In this document: positions 1 to 7,165 of the stretch, piece after piece
Position numbering within the stretch: the first letter of the stretch is position 1
Layout of the letters: every line of letters starts with the position of its first letter
DNA from: Pedobacter aquae
GTDB taxonomy: Bacteria > Bacteroidota > Bacteroidia > Sphingobacteriales > Sphingobacteriaceae
NCBI RefSeq assembly: GCF_008195825.1
Contig: NZ_CP043329.1
Location: 434,001 to 498,000 of the forward strand
Direction: 5' to 3'
Length of the DNA stretch: 64,000 nucleotides
Notes under the pieces: generated by a model
Database searches by the model: none
Seen by the model: only the letters and a program-made list of their open reading frames with translations
Told to the model about the DNA's origin: nothing
Position numbers and translations under genes: made by a program

Positions 1-1
1 T

Positions 2-514
2 CCGGATGACCCTGGCTTTTACGAGAAATTTTATTTTACTCCTGGAGATTTAGGTTACAAAGTTTTCAAAACCAAATTTGCTACTATTGGAGTTTTAATC
101 TGTTGGGATCAATGGTATCCAGAAGCGGCTAGGATTACCGCTTTAATGGGAGCAGAAATTTTATTTTACCCTACCGCAATTGGTTGGGCTAATACCCAAG
201 ACGAAGCAACTAATACCGAGCAATATAACGCTTGGCAAACCATACAACGTTCTCATGCTGTAGCTAATGGTGTACATGTGGTAAGTGTAAACAGGGTAGG
301 TGAAGAAGCTGGTTTAAGATTTTGGGGAGGTTCTTTTATCTCTAACCCTTTCGGGAGCTTAATTTATAAAGCTTCACATGATGATGAAGAAATTATTGTA
401 GAAGAATTAGATTTGGCAAAATCAGATAATTACAGAACACATTGGCCTTTCTTACGCGACAGAAGAATTGATTCTTACCAACCCATTGTGAAAAGGTATA
501 TTGATGAAGATTGA
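2..514 (+). CDS. aguB: N-carbamoylputrescine amidase, C-terminal part (cut by window edge)
   Basis: This nitrilase-superfamily enzyme hydrolyses N-carbamoylputrescine to putrescine, CO2 and ammonia, the last step of the agmatine route to putrescine. The frame is open from base 2 and encodes 170 residues. It contains the nucleophile motif ICWDQWYPE (Cys at about residue 40 of the visible part) followed by a typical EAAR helix. Family members are usually about 290-300 residues, so roughly 120 N-terminal residues, with the catalytic Glu and Lys, lie outside the window. The next pathway gene, agmatine deiminase, lies 400 bp downstream on the same strand, which supports this call over other carbon-nitrogen hydrolases. 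The two genes are separated by an inserted four-helix-bundle gene. Confidence 0.93.
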   Translation, partial: PDDPGFYEKFYFTPGDLGYKVFKTKFATIGVLICWDQWYPEAARITALMGAEILFYPTAIGWANTQDEATNTEQYNAWQTIQRSHAVANGVHVVSVNRVGEEAGLRFWGGSFISNPFGSLIYKASHDDEEIIVEELDLAKSDNYRTHWPFLRDRRIDSYQPIVKRYIDED

Positions 515-544
515 TAAGTCTGAAGTCTGATGACCGTTGACCGC
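515..544 (-). repeat. 30-bp degenerate repeat, left inverted copy (copy A)
   Basis: It begins with TAAGTC directly after the aguB stop codon. Its reverse complement matches bases 991-1020 at 21 of 30 positions and bases 63029-63058 at 23 of 30, counted by eye without gaps. The shared core reads GGTCAKCAGACT with a GACTTA end. With the copy at 991-1020 it brackets the four-helix-bundle gene in inverted orientation. Confidence 0.7.
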
Positions 545-560
545 AGTCTAAAATATTTTT

Positions 561-914
561 ATGGCATTTAAATTCGAAAGTCTTAAAGTTTGGCAAAAAG
601 CCATCGACTTGTCGGTAGCTATTGATTTACTTACAAAATCTTTTCCTAAAGAAGAATTGTATATCCTAACCTCACAAATGAAAAGAGCTTGTGATTCAAT
701 TTCTTTGAATATAGCCGAGGGAAGTACAAACCAATCTAATGCAGAGTTTGCAAGATTTTTATCATATGCTATTCGTTCAAATATAGAGGTTGTCAGTTGT
801 CTTCACTTAGCAATAAAAAGAGAGATTATGAATCAAGGTGATTTTGATTCTATTTATAAACAGTGTGAAGAGATTCATGCTATGCTTATTGCATTAAAGA
901 AATCATTAAAATGA
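561..914 (+). CDS. four-helix-bundle protein (S23 / IVP / Avd-type)
   Basis: This 117-residue, almost entirely helical protein has the hallmarks of the TIGR02436 four-helix-bundle family, known from 23S rRNA intervening sequences and related to the Avd accessory protein of diversity-generating retroelements. Visible hallmarks are the N-terminal F-x-x-L-K-V-W-Q-K-A segment, a central R-A-x-D-S-I-S-x-N-I-A-E-G stretch (about residues 43-54) and a following F-x-R-F-L-S-Y-A-x-R-S motif. Basic side chains on the bundle are consistent with nucleic-acid binding, but the cellular role is unknown. The gene sits between two genes of one pathway. Its stop overlaps the aguA start by 4 nt, and inverted repeat copies lie at 515-544 and 991-1020. 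No rRNA or reverse transcriptase is nearby. Confidence 0.9.
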   Translation: MAFKFESLKVWQKAIDLSVAIDLLTKSFPKEELYILTSQMKRACDSISLNIAEGSTNQSNAEFARFLSYAIRSNIEVVSCLHLAIKREIMNQGDFDSIYKQCEEIHAMLIALKKSLK

Positions 915-2047
915 AATATTCAGCAAGCCAGCAGACCGATAATAGCAAACTGTCGACTCAAGGTGACAATACAAGTGTCCCAACCAATCAGCGGACAGCG
1001 GACGGCAGACTTTCAACTCACTTGAAAGGCTACTCTTTCCCACCAGAGTGGGCGCCACATGAAGCAACATGGCTTTCTTGGCCGCATAAGGAAGCAAGTT
1101 GGCCGGGTAAAATAGATATGATTTATCCTAGATATGCGGAGTTTATCAAATATTTAGCGCTTTCTGAAAAAGTTAGAATAAATGTAAAAGACGAAGCAAT
1201 GAAAGCTTTTGCGTTAAAGCATATTGAGGCCGCTGGGGCTGATTTATCGCAAATAGAGTTTTATTTTAATCCTAGTAACGATGCTTGGTGCCGAGATCAT
1301 GGTCCGGCTTTCTTGATAAACCCAAATGCGGCTCAAAAGAAAGTTATTGTTGATTGGGGATTTAATGCTTGGGGTGGTAAATATCCTCCTTTTGATTTGG
1401 ATGATGTTATCCCAACTAAAATAGCCGAGCATTTTAATATTCCTGTTTATCATCCTGGTATCATTATGGAAGGTGGCTCAGTAGAATTTAATGGTGCTGG
1501 CACTATCTTAACTTCTAGAAGTTGCTTGTTAAATGAGAATAGAAATCCACATCTTAACCAAGAACAAATAGAACAATACCTAAAAGATTATTATGGTGCC
1601 CAGCAAATTTTATGGGTTAGCGATGGTATAGTTGGGGATGATACCGACGGACATATTGATGATACAGTAAGATTCGTGAATGAAAATACCGTTTTAACTG
1701 TTGTTGAGGATAATCCGGAAGATGAAAACTACGAACTCTTGCAAACCAATTTAAGAGAATTGAAAGAGATGCGTTTACTAAATGGAGATGCACTTAATAT
1801 CATAGAATTGCCTATGCCAGATGCTGTTATTTTTGAAGATACGCGTTTACCTGCCTCATATGCTAATTTTTATATCAGCAATGGCCATGTGATAGTACCA
1901 ACTTACCGTTGCGATAAAGATAAAATTGCTTTAGAAATTATAGCTAAATGCTTTCCTGATAGAGAAACTATTGGGATAGATTCAACAGATATCATTTGGG
2001 GGCTGGGAAGTTTCCATTGTTTAAGTCAGCAAGAGCCCTTGGTTTAA
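911..2047 (+). CDS. aguA: agmatine deiminase with repeat-derived N-terminus
   Basis: This peptidylarginine-deiminase-fold enzyme converts agmatine to N-carbamoylputrescine and ammonia, feeding the aguB product. It has 378 residues. The catalytic fold starts at about residue 40 (FPPEWAPHEATWLSWPH). The active-site elements are visible: WCRDHGP, MEGGSVEFNG, DGHIDD and the nucleophile Cys370 in FHCLSQQ. The usual family start lies just before the FPPEW segment. Here about 37 extra polar residues are encoded by repeat sequence (roughly 918-1021). No ATG occurs between 911 and the conserved core, so translation begins at ATG 911, overlapping the upstream stop, or at the in-frame TTG 1022. The catalytic domain looks intact. 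Confidence 0.93.
   Translation: MKYSASQQTDNSKLSTQGDNTSVPTNQRTADGRLSTHLKGYSFPPEWAPHEATWLSWPHKEASWPGKIDMIYPRYAEFIKYLALSEKVRINVKDEAMKAFALKHIEAAGADLSQIEFYFNPSNDAWCRDHGPAFLINPNAAQKKVIVDWGFNAWGGKYPPFDLDDVIPTKIAEHFNIPVYHPGIIMEGGSVEFNGAGTILTSRSCLLNENRNPHLNQEQIEQYLKDYYGAQQILWVSDGIVGDDTDGHIDDTVRFVNENTVLTVVEDNPEDENYELLQTNLRELKEMRLLNGDALNIIELPMPDAVIFEDTRLPASYANFYISNGHVIVPTYRCDKDKIALEIIAKCFPDRETIGIDSTDIIWGLGSFHCLSQQEPLV
991..1020 (+). repeat. 30-bp degenerate repeat, right copy inside aguA (copy B)
   Basis: This copy lies in the coding sequence for the atypical N-terminus of agmatine deiminase. It matches the valS copy at 63029-63058 at 21 of 30 positions and the reverse complement of 515-544 at 21 of 30. 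The surrounding 918-990 sequence is similar low-complexity text (cagcagacc, actcaaggtgac) and may be older, more degraded repeat units. Confidence 0.65.
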
Positions 2048-2060
2048 GATTAACTCACAA

Positions 2061-2193
2061 AAAAAAAGAGGCTGTCTCAAATTACCATTTTGTGTCAGGC
2101 TGAGCGGAGTCGAAGCCTTTTCTAAGCGTATCAGAGAACATTTCGACTCCGCTCAATGTGACAAATACTATTTTTGAGACAACCTCTTTTTTT
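2061..2193. terminator. large nested inverted repeat between convergent genes
   Basis: The outer arms are an A-run plus GAGGCTGTCTCAAA at 2061-2081 and TTTTTGAGACAACCTC plus a T-run at 2171-2193. The inner arms are TGTCAGGCTGAGCGGAGTCGAA (about 2092-2113) and TTCGACTCCGCTCAATGTGACA (about 2142-2163). The 133-bp structure separates aguA from the convergent M48 gene. It can act as a terminator in both directions because U-tracts follow on each strand. Confidence 0.8.
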
Positions 2194-2209
2194 ATAGTTA
2201 GGATATTCT

Positions 2210-3016
2210 TTACTTTCTGTAATAAGCTGCTGCTTCTGGCAGATATTTTTTAATATCATTAATACGGGTAGCATCACTTGGGTGGGTGCTTAAAAATTCA
2301 GGTGGTTTTTGACCATTACTTTTAGCAGCCATTCTTTGCCAAAAATCTATAGCGCTAGCAGGGTCATATCCGGCCATAGCCATAAAAGTTAAGCCCAATC
2401 TATCAGCTTCAGATTCTTGTCTTCTAGAGTTTGGTAATAAAACTCCGGCTTGTGCGCCAATACCAAAAACTTGTTGAAAAACACCGTATCCGGCTTCTGA
2501 TTTTGTTACGGCAGCACCTGCTAAGGTACCTAAGCCTTGCGCAATCATGGTTTGCGAGTAACGTTCGCTAGAATGTTTCGCAATAGCATGAGCAATTTCA
2601 TGCCCCATAACGGTAGCTAAACCAGCATCTGTTAAAGTAACAGGTAAAATGCCTGTGTAAACAGCTACTTTACCACCTGGCATACACCAAGCATTAATAT
2701 CAGGACTTTGAACTAGGTTAAATTCCCATTGAAAGCCAGCAATTTGGTTTCCATAACCATTATCATTCATGTATTTGGTTACGGCGGCTGCTATTTTATT
2801 CCCAATGTCTTTAACTTTTCTGCTTTCTGCGGTGTTGTTAATAACTCTGTTTTTTGGGTCAGATAGGAATTCGCGGTAGCCTTGTGCCGCCATTTGATTC
2901 ATTTCAGTATCGCTTACCAAATTTGCTTGTCTTCTTCCTGTTAAAGGAACTGTAGAACAAGCGGTAAAAAGCGCTGTTAATGCAGCTACAGATAAAATTT
3001 TGATGGTTTTGTTCAT
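2210..3016 (-). CDS. M48-family zinc metalloprotease lipoprotein
   Basis: This 268-residue protein has a lipoprotein signal peptide with lipobox LFTAC (lipidated Cys20), so it should be membrane-anchored on the periplasmic side. The zinc motif HEIAH (His139, Glu140, His143) and the downstream ESEAD glutamate (about residue 203) are those of the M48 family (BepA/LoiP/Oma1-like). No transmembrane helices follow, which separates it from HtpX. Related proteins degrade or help fold misassembled envelope proteins. The substrate here is not known. The gene converges on aguA across the large hairpin and lies 16 nt downstream of plsY on the same strand, so co-transcription is likely. Confidence 0.92.
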   Translation of the reverse strand: MNKTIKILSVAALTALFTACSTVPLTGRRQANLVSDTEMNQMAAQGYREFLSDPKNRVINNTAESRKVKDIGNKIAAAVTKYMNDNGYGNQIAGFQWEFNLVQSPDINAWCMPGGKVAVYTGILPVTLTDAGLATVMGHEIAHAIAKHSSERYSQTMIAQGLGTLAGAAVTKSEAGYGVFQQVFGIGAQAGVLLPNSRRQESEADRLGLTFMAMAGYDPASAIDFWQRMAAKSNGQKPPEFLSTHPSDATRINDIKKYLPEAAAYYRK

Positions 3017-3032
3017 AAATAATGAATAAAAA

Positions 3033-3674
3033 TTACTTTTTCTTGAACAGATTAACTTTGGATTCTCTGCCTCGTAATAGGCGTTCTATGTTTTTCTGAT
3101 GTGTAACCAGTATCAACACACAAATACACATCCCGTAAATAACAATGGCTTTAACAGATACCTGATATACGAAAATAACACTCAAAGGGAAGGTAAAACC
3201 TGCCGAAATAGAACTTAATGATACGTATTTACTCACTAAAAGTACAACTGTAAAAACCAGAACACAAAGCAATGCTGCTGGCAGGTGAACGGCTAAAATC
3301 ATACCAAAGAGGGTTGCAATACCTTTACCGCCTCTAAAACCTGCGAAAACAGGAAAAAGATGTCCCATTACAGCAACTATACCTAAAGCTAATTGGTAAT
3401 TAACATATTGTACAGAATGCTCTGGTCCGGTTACAGATAGTCCAATAAAAAAGGCAAGATTTGTGGCTGTCCAGCCTTTAAGTATATCGATAATCATGAC
3501 AGGAATACCTGCTTTTTTACCTAATACCCTAAAAGTATTGGTAGCGCCAGCATTACCACTGCCATATTCTCTAACGTCTATCCCATAAAAAGCCTGCCCT
3601 ATCCAAACTGCAGAGGGGATAGAACCAAAAAGATAAGCTAATAATATTGCTCCTATAGAGTATATTGATATCAT
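3033..3674 (-). CDS. plsY: acyl-phosphate:glycerol-3-phosphate acyltransferase PlsY
   Basis: This 213-residue integral membrane enzyme has several hydrophobic helices. It transfers an acyl group from acyl-phosphate to glycerol-3-phosphate, the first step of phospholipid synthesis. The family motifs are present: GSIPSAVWIG near residue 17, GSGNAGATN near residue 39 and F-x-G-G-K-G-I-A-T near residue 112. The length matches the family. The C-terminus is basic (KVNLFKKK), as expected for a cytoplasmic tail. The gene lies between nadC and the M48 protease on the minus strand, with gaps of 56 and 16 nt, and probably shares their transcript. Confidence 0.96.
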   Translation of the reverse strand: MISIYSIGAILLAYLFGSIPSAVWIGQAFYGIDVREYGSGNAGATNTFRVLGKKAGIPVMIIDILKGWTATNLAFFIGLSVTGPEHSVQYVNYQLALGIVAVMGHLFPVFAGFRGGKGIATLFGMILAVHLPAALLCVLVFTVVLLVSKYVSLSSISAGFTFPLSVIFVYQVSVKAIVIYGMCICVLILVTHQKNIERLLRGRESKVNLFKKK

Positions 3675-3730
3675 GTATATGCAATTATATTAAATAGCTT
3701 TTTCTTTCTTGTATAAAAATGAAAATCATT

Positions 3731-4585
3731 TTATGAAATTAAAGCTTTAAGACTCATATCCAAGCTTTTAACAGAATGTGTTAATGCTCCCATAGAGATG
3801 TAATCTACACCACATTTTGCATAATCTATGGCATTTTCTGGTGTAATACCTCCAGAGGCTTCTGTTAAAACACTTTTATTCACCAGCTTAACAGCAGCTT
3901 TTAAATCATCAAAGCCAAAATTATCTAATAAAATTCTGTCTATGCCGCCGCAAGCCAAAACTTCTTCTAGTTCTTTGATATTTCTTACCTCAACTTCAAT
4001 TTGTAATTTTTTTTGATGTTGTTTGATATAAGATTGCGCTGCTTGTATAGCATTTTTAATTCCACCGGCATAATCCACATGATTATCTTTAATTAAAATC
4101 ATATCGTAAAGACCAAAACGGTGGTTAACGCCTCCCCCAATTTTAACAGCAAGTTTTTCTAGGTAACGTAAATTAGGTGTAGTTTTTCTGGTATCTAAAA
4201 CTTTGGTTAAGCTACCTTTTAATTTTTCTACAATTTGGTTTGTGGTGGTAGCTATACCGCTCATTCTTTGCATGGTGTTTAAAACCAATCTTTCGGCCAC
4301 CAAAATAGAGCGTACATTTCCGCTTACAACTAAAACAATATCTCCATGTTTAACCTTTTCGCCATCTTTTATGAAAACTTCTACGGTTAAATCTGCATCA
4401 ACTTCTTTAAAAATTTCTAAGGCAACTTCAACACCAGCTACAACTCCTTCATCTTTAATTAAAAGCTTAGCTTTCCCTTGTGCATCTACCGGGATAGTTG
4501 ATAAAGAAGTATGGTCTCCGTCTCCAATATCCTCAAGTAAAGCTGCTTTTATAAATGTTCCGATAATTTCTTTATCCAATTCCAT
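3731..4585 (-). CDS. nadC: nicotinate-nucleotide pyrophosphorylase (carboxylating)
   Basis: This 284-residue quinolinate phosphoribosyltransferase makes nicotinate mononucleotide from quinolinate and PRPP in de novo NAD synthesis. Substrate-binding motifs are visible: DTRKTTPNLR (about residues 131-140), HRFGLYDMILIKDNH (about 156-170), then the barrel strands carrying the E-x-E-V segment and the SGGI loop. Length and start (MELDKEIIGTFIKAALLEDIGDGDHTS) are typical. A consensus -7 box lies 14 nt upstream of the ATG (4600-4607, minus strand). The neighbouring genes plsY and the M48 protease follow in the same direction. nadA and nadB are not in the window. Confidence 0.97.
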   Translation of the reverse strand: MELDKEIIGTFIKAALLEDIGDGDHTSLSTIPVDAQGKAKLLIKDEGVVAGVEVALEIFKEVDADLTVEVFIKDGEKVKHGDIVLVVSGNVRSILVAERLVLNTMQRMSGIATTTNQIVEKLKGSLTKVLDTRKTTPNLRYLEKLAVKIGGGVNHRFGLYDMILIKDNHVDYAGGIKNAIQAAQSYIKQHQKKLQIEVEVRNIKELEEVLACGGIDRILLDNFGFDDLKAAVKLVNKSVLTEASGGITPENAIDYAKCGVDYISMGALTHSVKSLDMSLKALIS

Positions 4586-4599
4586 AAATTTTGAAAGCG

Positions 4600-4607
4600 C
4601 AAAAGTA
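4600..4607 (-). promoter_or_regulatory. Bacteroidota -7 promoter box for nadC
   Basis: On the minus strand the sequence is TACTTTTG, a full match to TAnnTTTG. Its last G is 14 nt before the nadC ATG, giving a leader of only about ten bases. Confidence 0.6.
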
Positions 4608-4626
4608 TAAAAATTTAAAACTGTTG

Positions 4627-5013
4627 CTAAGCTTTATTTTCTTCTATCCTTATTTGGTTAATTAAGAATTTACCACCCATATTTTTAAGTTCATAACTTA
4701 CCCTAAAATTACCTTTAGAAGTTGTTAATACCAAGACCCCGAACTTATAATTTGCATTAGAAATTACTTTATGGATAATTTTGGTAGCAATAGGAGGGTG
4801 TTTTAAAAAGAAATCTTTTAAAATAATTTCAGCTTGTGAGCCAGAGTAAATTTCTTCTTCATTTAAAATACTTAATTCAATAGTAGAAGAGAAATATTTC
4901 GATAATTCTTTGCTATTGCCGGTTTTAAAAGCATTAGAAACTTCATCGATAACATCAAAAGAGAGCGCAGTTTTAAATAAAAAGAGGAATAAAATAGTGA
5001 ATGCTGGTTTCAT
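4627..5013 (-). CDS. DUF4783 family secreted protein
   Basis: This 128-residue protein has an N-terminal hydrophobic signal segment (ILFLFLFKTALS) followed by an SnoaL/NTF2-like alpha+beta pattern: an acidic first helix, then alternating strands ending in FLINQIRIEE. It corresponds to the DUF4783 family, which in Bacteroidota is usually found next to nadC, as here. The signal peptide implies export to the periplasm. No catalytic residues can be pointed to and the function is unknown. It lies 41 nt upstream of nadC, but nadC has its own -7 box, so transcription may be only partly shared. Confidence 0.85.
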   Translation of the reverse strand: MKPAFTILFLFLFKTALSFDVIDEVSNAFKTGNSKELSKYFSSTIELSILNEEEIYSGSQAEIILKDFFLKHPPIATKIIHKVISNANYKFGVLVLTTSKGNFRVSYELKNMGGKFLINQIRIEENKA

Positions 5014-5107
5014 AAATGTTTGATTAATGAGCTAAAACTACATAAAAGATGCCATAAAATATTCTTGAATATAGCAATTTAAGGCTTAACCACTTCCCTT
5101 AAAATTA

Positions 5108-5115
5108 TATATTTG
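5108..5115 (+). promoter_or_regulatory. -7 promoter box for gpmI
   Basis: TATATTTG matches TAnnTTTG exactly. The box ends only 4 nt before the GTG start of gpmI, so the transcript is predicted to be leaderless or nearly so. Confidence 0.6.
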
Positions 5116-5119
5116 TACT

Positions 5120-6640
5120 GTGAAAAATAAAAAAGTTGCACTTATTATTCTTGACGGCTGGGGATACGGTCGTAAAGATACCTCAAATGCCATTAATGTG
5201 GCTAACACTCCTTTTTTCGATTCTTGTCTTCAAAAATATCCAAACAGTACGTTAGAAGCTTCTGGTTTAGCCGTTGGTTTGCCAGAAGGCCAAATGGGTA
5301 ACTCAGAAGTTGGCCACATGAATCTTGGTGCTGGGCGTGTAGTTTATCAGGAATTAGGGCGTATTAATAAAGCAGTAACCGATAAAGAATTTACTTCTAA
5401 CCAGGCTATCAAAAATGCTTTTGAGTATGCTAAAAAAGAAAATAAGGATGTTCATTTTATTGGATTAGTTTCTGATGGAGGCGTACATTCACACATTAAC
5501 CACCTTAAAGGTTTATGTGATACAGCACAAGATTTTGGTTTAGAAAATGTGTTTATTCATGCCTTTTTAGATGGTAGAGATACAGACCCAAATTCTGGAT
5601 TAGGTTTTATAACCGAGCTGAATGATCATTTACAACATACATCAGCAAAATTAGCCTCTGCCATTGGTAGGTATTACGCCATGGATAGGGATAACCGTTG
5701 GGAGCGTGTGAAATTAGCTTATGATTTATTGGTTAAAGCAGAAGGTAAGAAAGTAGACGCCATTACTAATGGTATACAAGAATCTTACGAAGAAGGTGTA
5801 ACCGATGAATTTATAAAACCTTTGGTAGTTTGCAATCAAGATGGTAATCCTACAGCAACTATTAAAGACGGCGATGTGGTCATCTGTTTCAACTTTAGAA
5901 CAGACCGCGGACGGGAGATAACTTTAGCCTTATCGCAAAAAGCATTTCCAGAGTATGATATGAAGCCTTTGGATTTGTATTATGTTACCATGACTAGTTA
6001 TGATGAAACTTTTCAAAAAGTTAATGTAGCTTTTGGTAAGGATGATTTAGTGATGACCTTAGGCGAGGTTATAGAGCAAGCAGGTAAAAATCAAATCAGA
6101 ATTGCTGAAACAGAGAAATATCCGCATGTTACTTTCTTCTTCTCTGGCGGTAGAGAGAAAGAGTTTAAAAACGAAAAAAGGTTGTTAATTCCTTCTCCTA
6201 AAGTAGCTACTTATGATTTGCAACCGGAAATGAGCGCTCATGGAATTACCGAAGCTATTATTCCTGAATTGCTTGCAGAATGGCCAGATTTTATTTGCCT
6301 AAATTTTGCTAACCCAGATATGGTTGGGCATACAGGCGTATTTGATGCTGTTGTTAAGGCTGTAGAAACGGTAGACCATTGTGCAGAGCAAGTTGTTAAA
6401 GCTGGTTTAGAACACGGTTATTCTTTCATCATCATCGCAGACCACGGTAATGCAGATTTTATGGTGAATGAAGATGGTTCTGCCAATACTGCCCATAGCA
6501 CAAATTTGGTTCCTTGTATCTTAATTGATGAAGACTATAAACAAGTTAAAAATGGTAAACTTGGAGATATAGCACCAACCATACTTAAAATAATGAATAT
6601 TAGTATCCCAGCAGAAATGACTGGTGATATATTGGTATAA
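5120..6640 (+). CDS. gpmI: 2,3-bisphosphoglycerate-independent phosphoglycerate mutase
   Basis: This 506-residue alkaline-phosphatase-superfamily enzyme interconverts 3- and 2-phosphoglycerate in glycolysis and gluconeogenesis using two Mn ions. Metal and nucleophile motifs are visible: the first Asp in LDGWGYG (Asp12), the Ser62 nucleophile in GNSEVGHMN, the HAFLDGRDT and GRYYAMDRD loops, and the C-terminal metal ligands in NPDMVGHTG, ADHGN and AHST. The start codon is GTG at 5120. It fits the normal N-terminus and lies directly after a -7 box at 5108-5115. The next gene's ATG follows the stop codon without a gap, so the two are translationally linked. Confidence 0.97.
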   Translation: MKNKKVALIILDGWGYGRKDTSNAINVANTPFFDSCLQKYPNSTLEASGLAVGLPEGQMGNSEVGHMNLGAGRVVYQELGRINKAVTDKEFTSNQAIKNAFEYAKKENKDVHFIGLVSDGGVHSHINHLKGLCDTAQDFGLENVFIHAFLDGRDTDPNSGLGFITELNDHLQHTSAKLASAIGRYYAMDRDNRWERVKLAYDLLVKAEGKKVDAITNGIQESYEEGVTDEFIKPLVVCNQDGNPTATIKDGDVVICFNFRTDRGREITLALSQKAFPEYDMKPLDLYYVTMTSYDETFQKVNVAFGKDDLVMTLGEVIEQAGKNQIRIAETEKYPHVTFFFSGGREKEFKNEKRLLIPSPKVATYDLQPEMSAHGITEAIIPELLAEWPDFICLNFANPDMVGHTGVFDAVVKAVETVDHCAEQVVKAGLEHGYSFIIIADHGNADFMVNEDGSANTAHSTNLVPCILIDEDYKQVKNGKLGDIAPTILKIMNISIPAEMTGDILV

Positions 6641-7165
6641 ATGATTAGGATAATCTTTATCATATCCGCACTATGCTTAACAGCCTGTTCTTTCTCTAGC
6701 GAAAAAAAGGAACAGGCTGTTAATTATTACAATCTTCAAAAATACTTTTCTGAAGAAGCTGCAAGGTTAAATAAAATTAAACCAGGCATCAATAAAACAG
6801 TAAAGCATAATCATGATTCTGAAACGCAAAACATAAAAGTTGAAGATTGGATAAAAGAACTTGCTCTTTTTGTAGAATCAGATATTAATAAAGTTGCTTG
6901 GAAAAACAGCTATCAAAAAGATAGTACCAGCACCAGCATTACCTATACGGCTAAAGAAGAAAACCTAAGAACAAGAAAAATTATTATCCTACTTAAAGGA
7001 AATAAGCCATCAAAAATTAGCATCACTAACCAAACAAAAAACAACCTATATTATACCAAAGAAGAGCTTATTTATATTCCAGATTCTCTGTATCAGATAG
7101 AGAAATTTCAGGATGTAAAAGTTCTAGGTATTAATAATTATCAGGTAAAAGGTGTTTTTAATTAA
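6641..7165 (+). CDS. hypothetical lipoprotein
   Basis: This 174-residue protein has a signal peptide and lipobox (LTACS, Cys16), so it is probably anchored in the envelope. The mature part is polar and lysine-rich, alternating helix (about residues 28-75) and beta-strand stretches. I recognise no family. The ATG follows the gpmI stop immediately, indicating co-transcription and translational coupling. The stop overlaps the stop of the convergent TPR gene by 4 nt. A perfect 14-bp inverted repeat lies just downstream of the lipobox codons (6677-6723). Confidence 0.8.
   Translation: MIRIIFIISALCLTACSFSSEKKEQAVNYYNLQKYFSEEAARLNKIKPGINKTVKHNHDSETQNIKVEDWIKELALFVESDINKVAWKNSYQKDSTSTSITYTAKEENLRTRKIIILLKGNKPSKISITNQTKNNLYYTKEELIYIPDSLYQIEKFQDVKVLGINNYQVKGVFN
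6677..6723. repeat. perfect 14-bp inverted repeat inside a coding region
   Basis: The arm TTAACAGCCTGTTC (6677-6690) is exactly complementary to GAACAGGCTGTTAA (6710-6723), with a 19-nt loop. It starts 36 nt after the lipoprotein ATG. In mRNA it would form a strong stem over the codons joining signal peptide and mature protein. Confidence 0.75.

Noticed and set aside
561-914. Four-helix-bundle gene as part of a diversity-generating retroelement or an rRNA intervening sequence
   Set aside because: No reverse transcriptase, template/variable repeat pair or 23S rRNA is present nearby. Only the protein fold relates it to those systems.
6985-7165. Possible overlap-dependent antisense control at the convergent 4-nt overlap of the lipoprotein and TPR genes
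   Set aside because: A stop-codon overlap of this size is common between convergent bacterial genes. No hairpin or promoter supports regulation.
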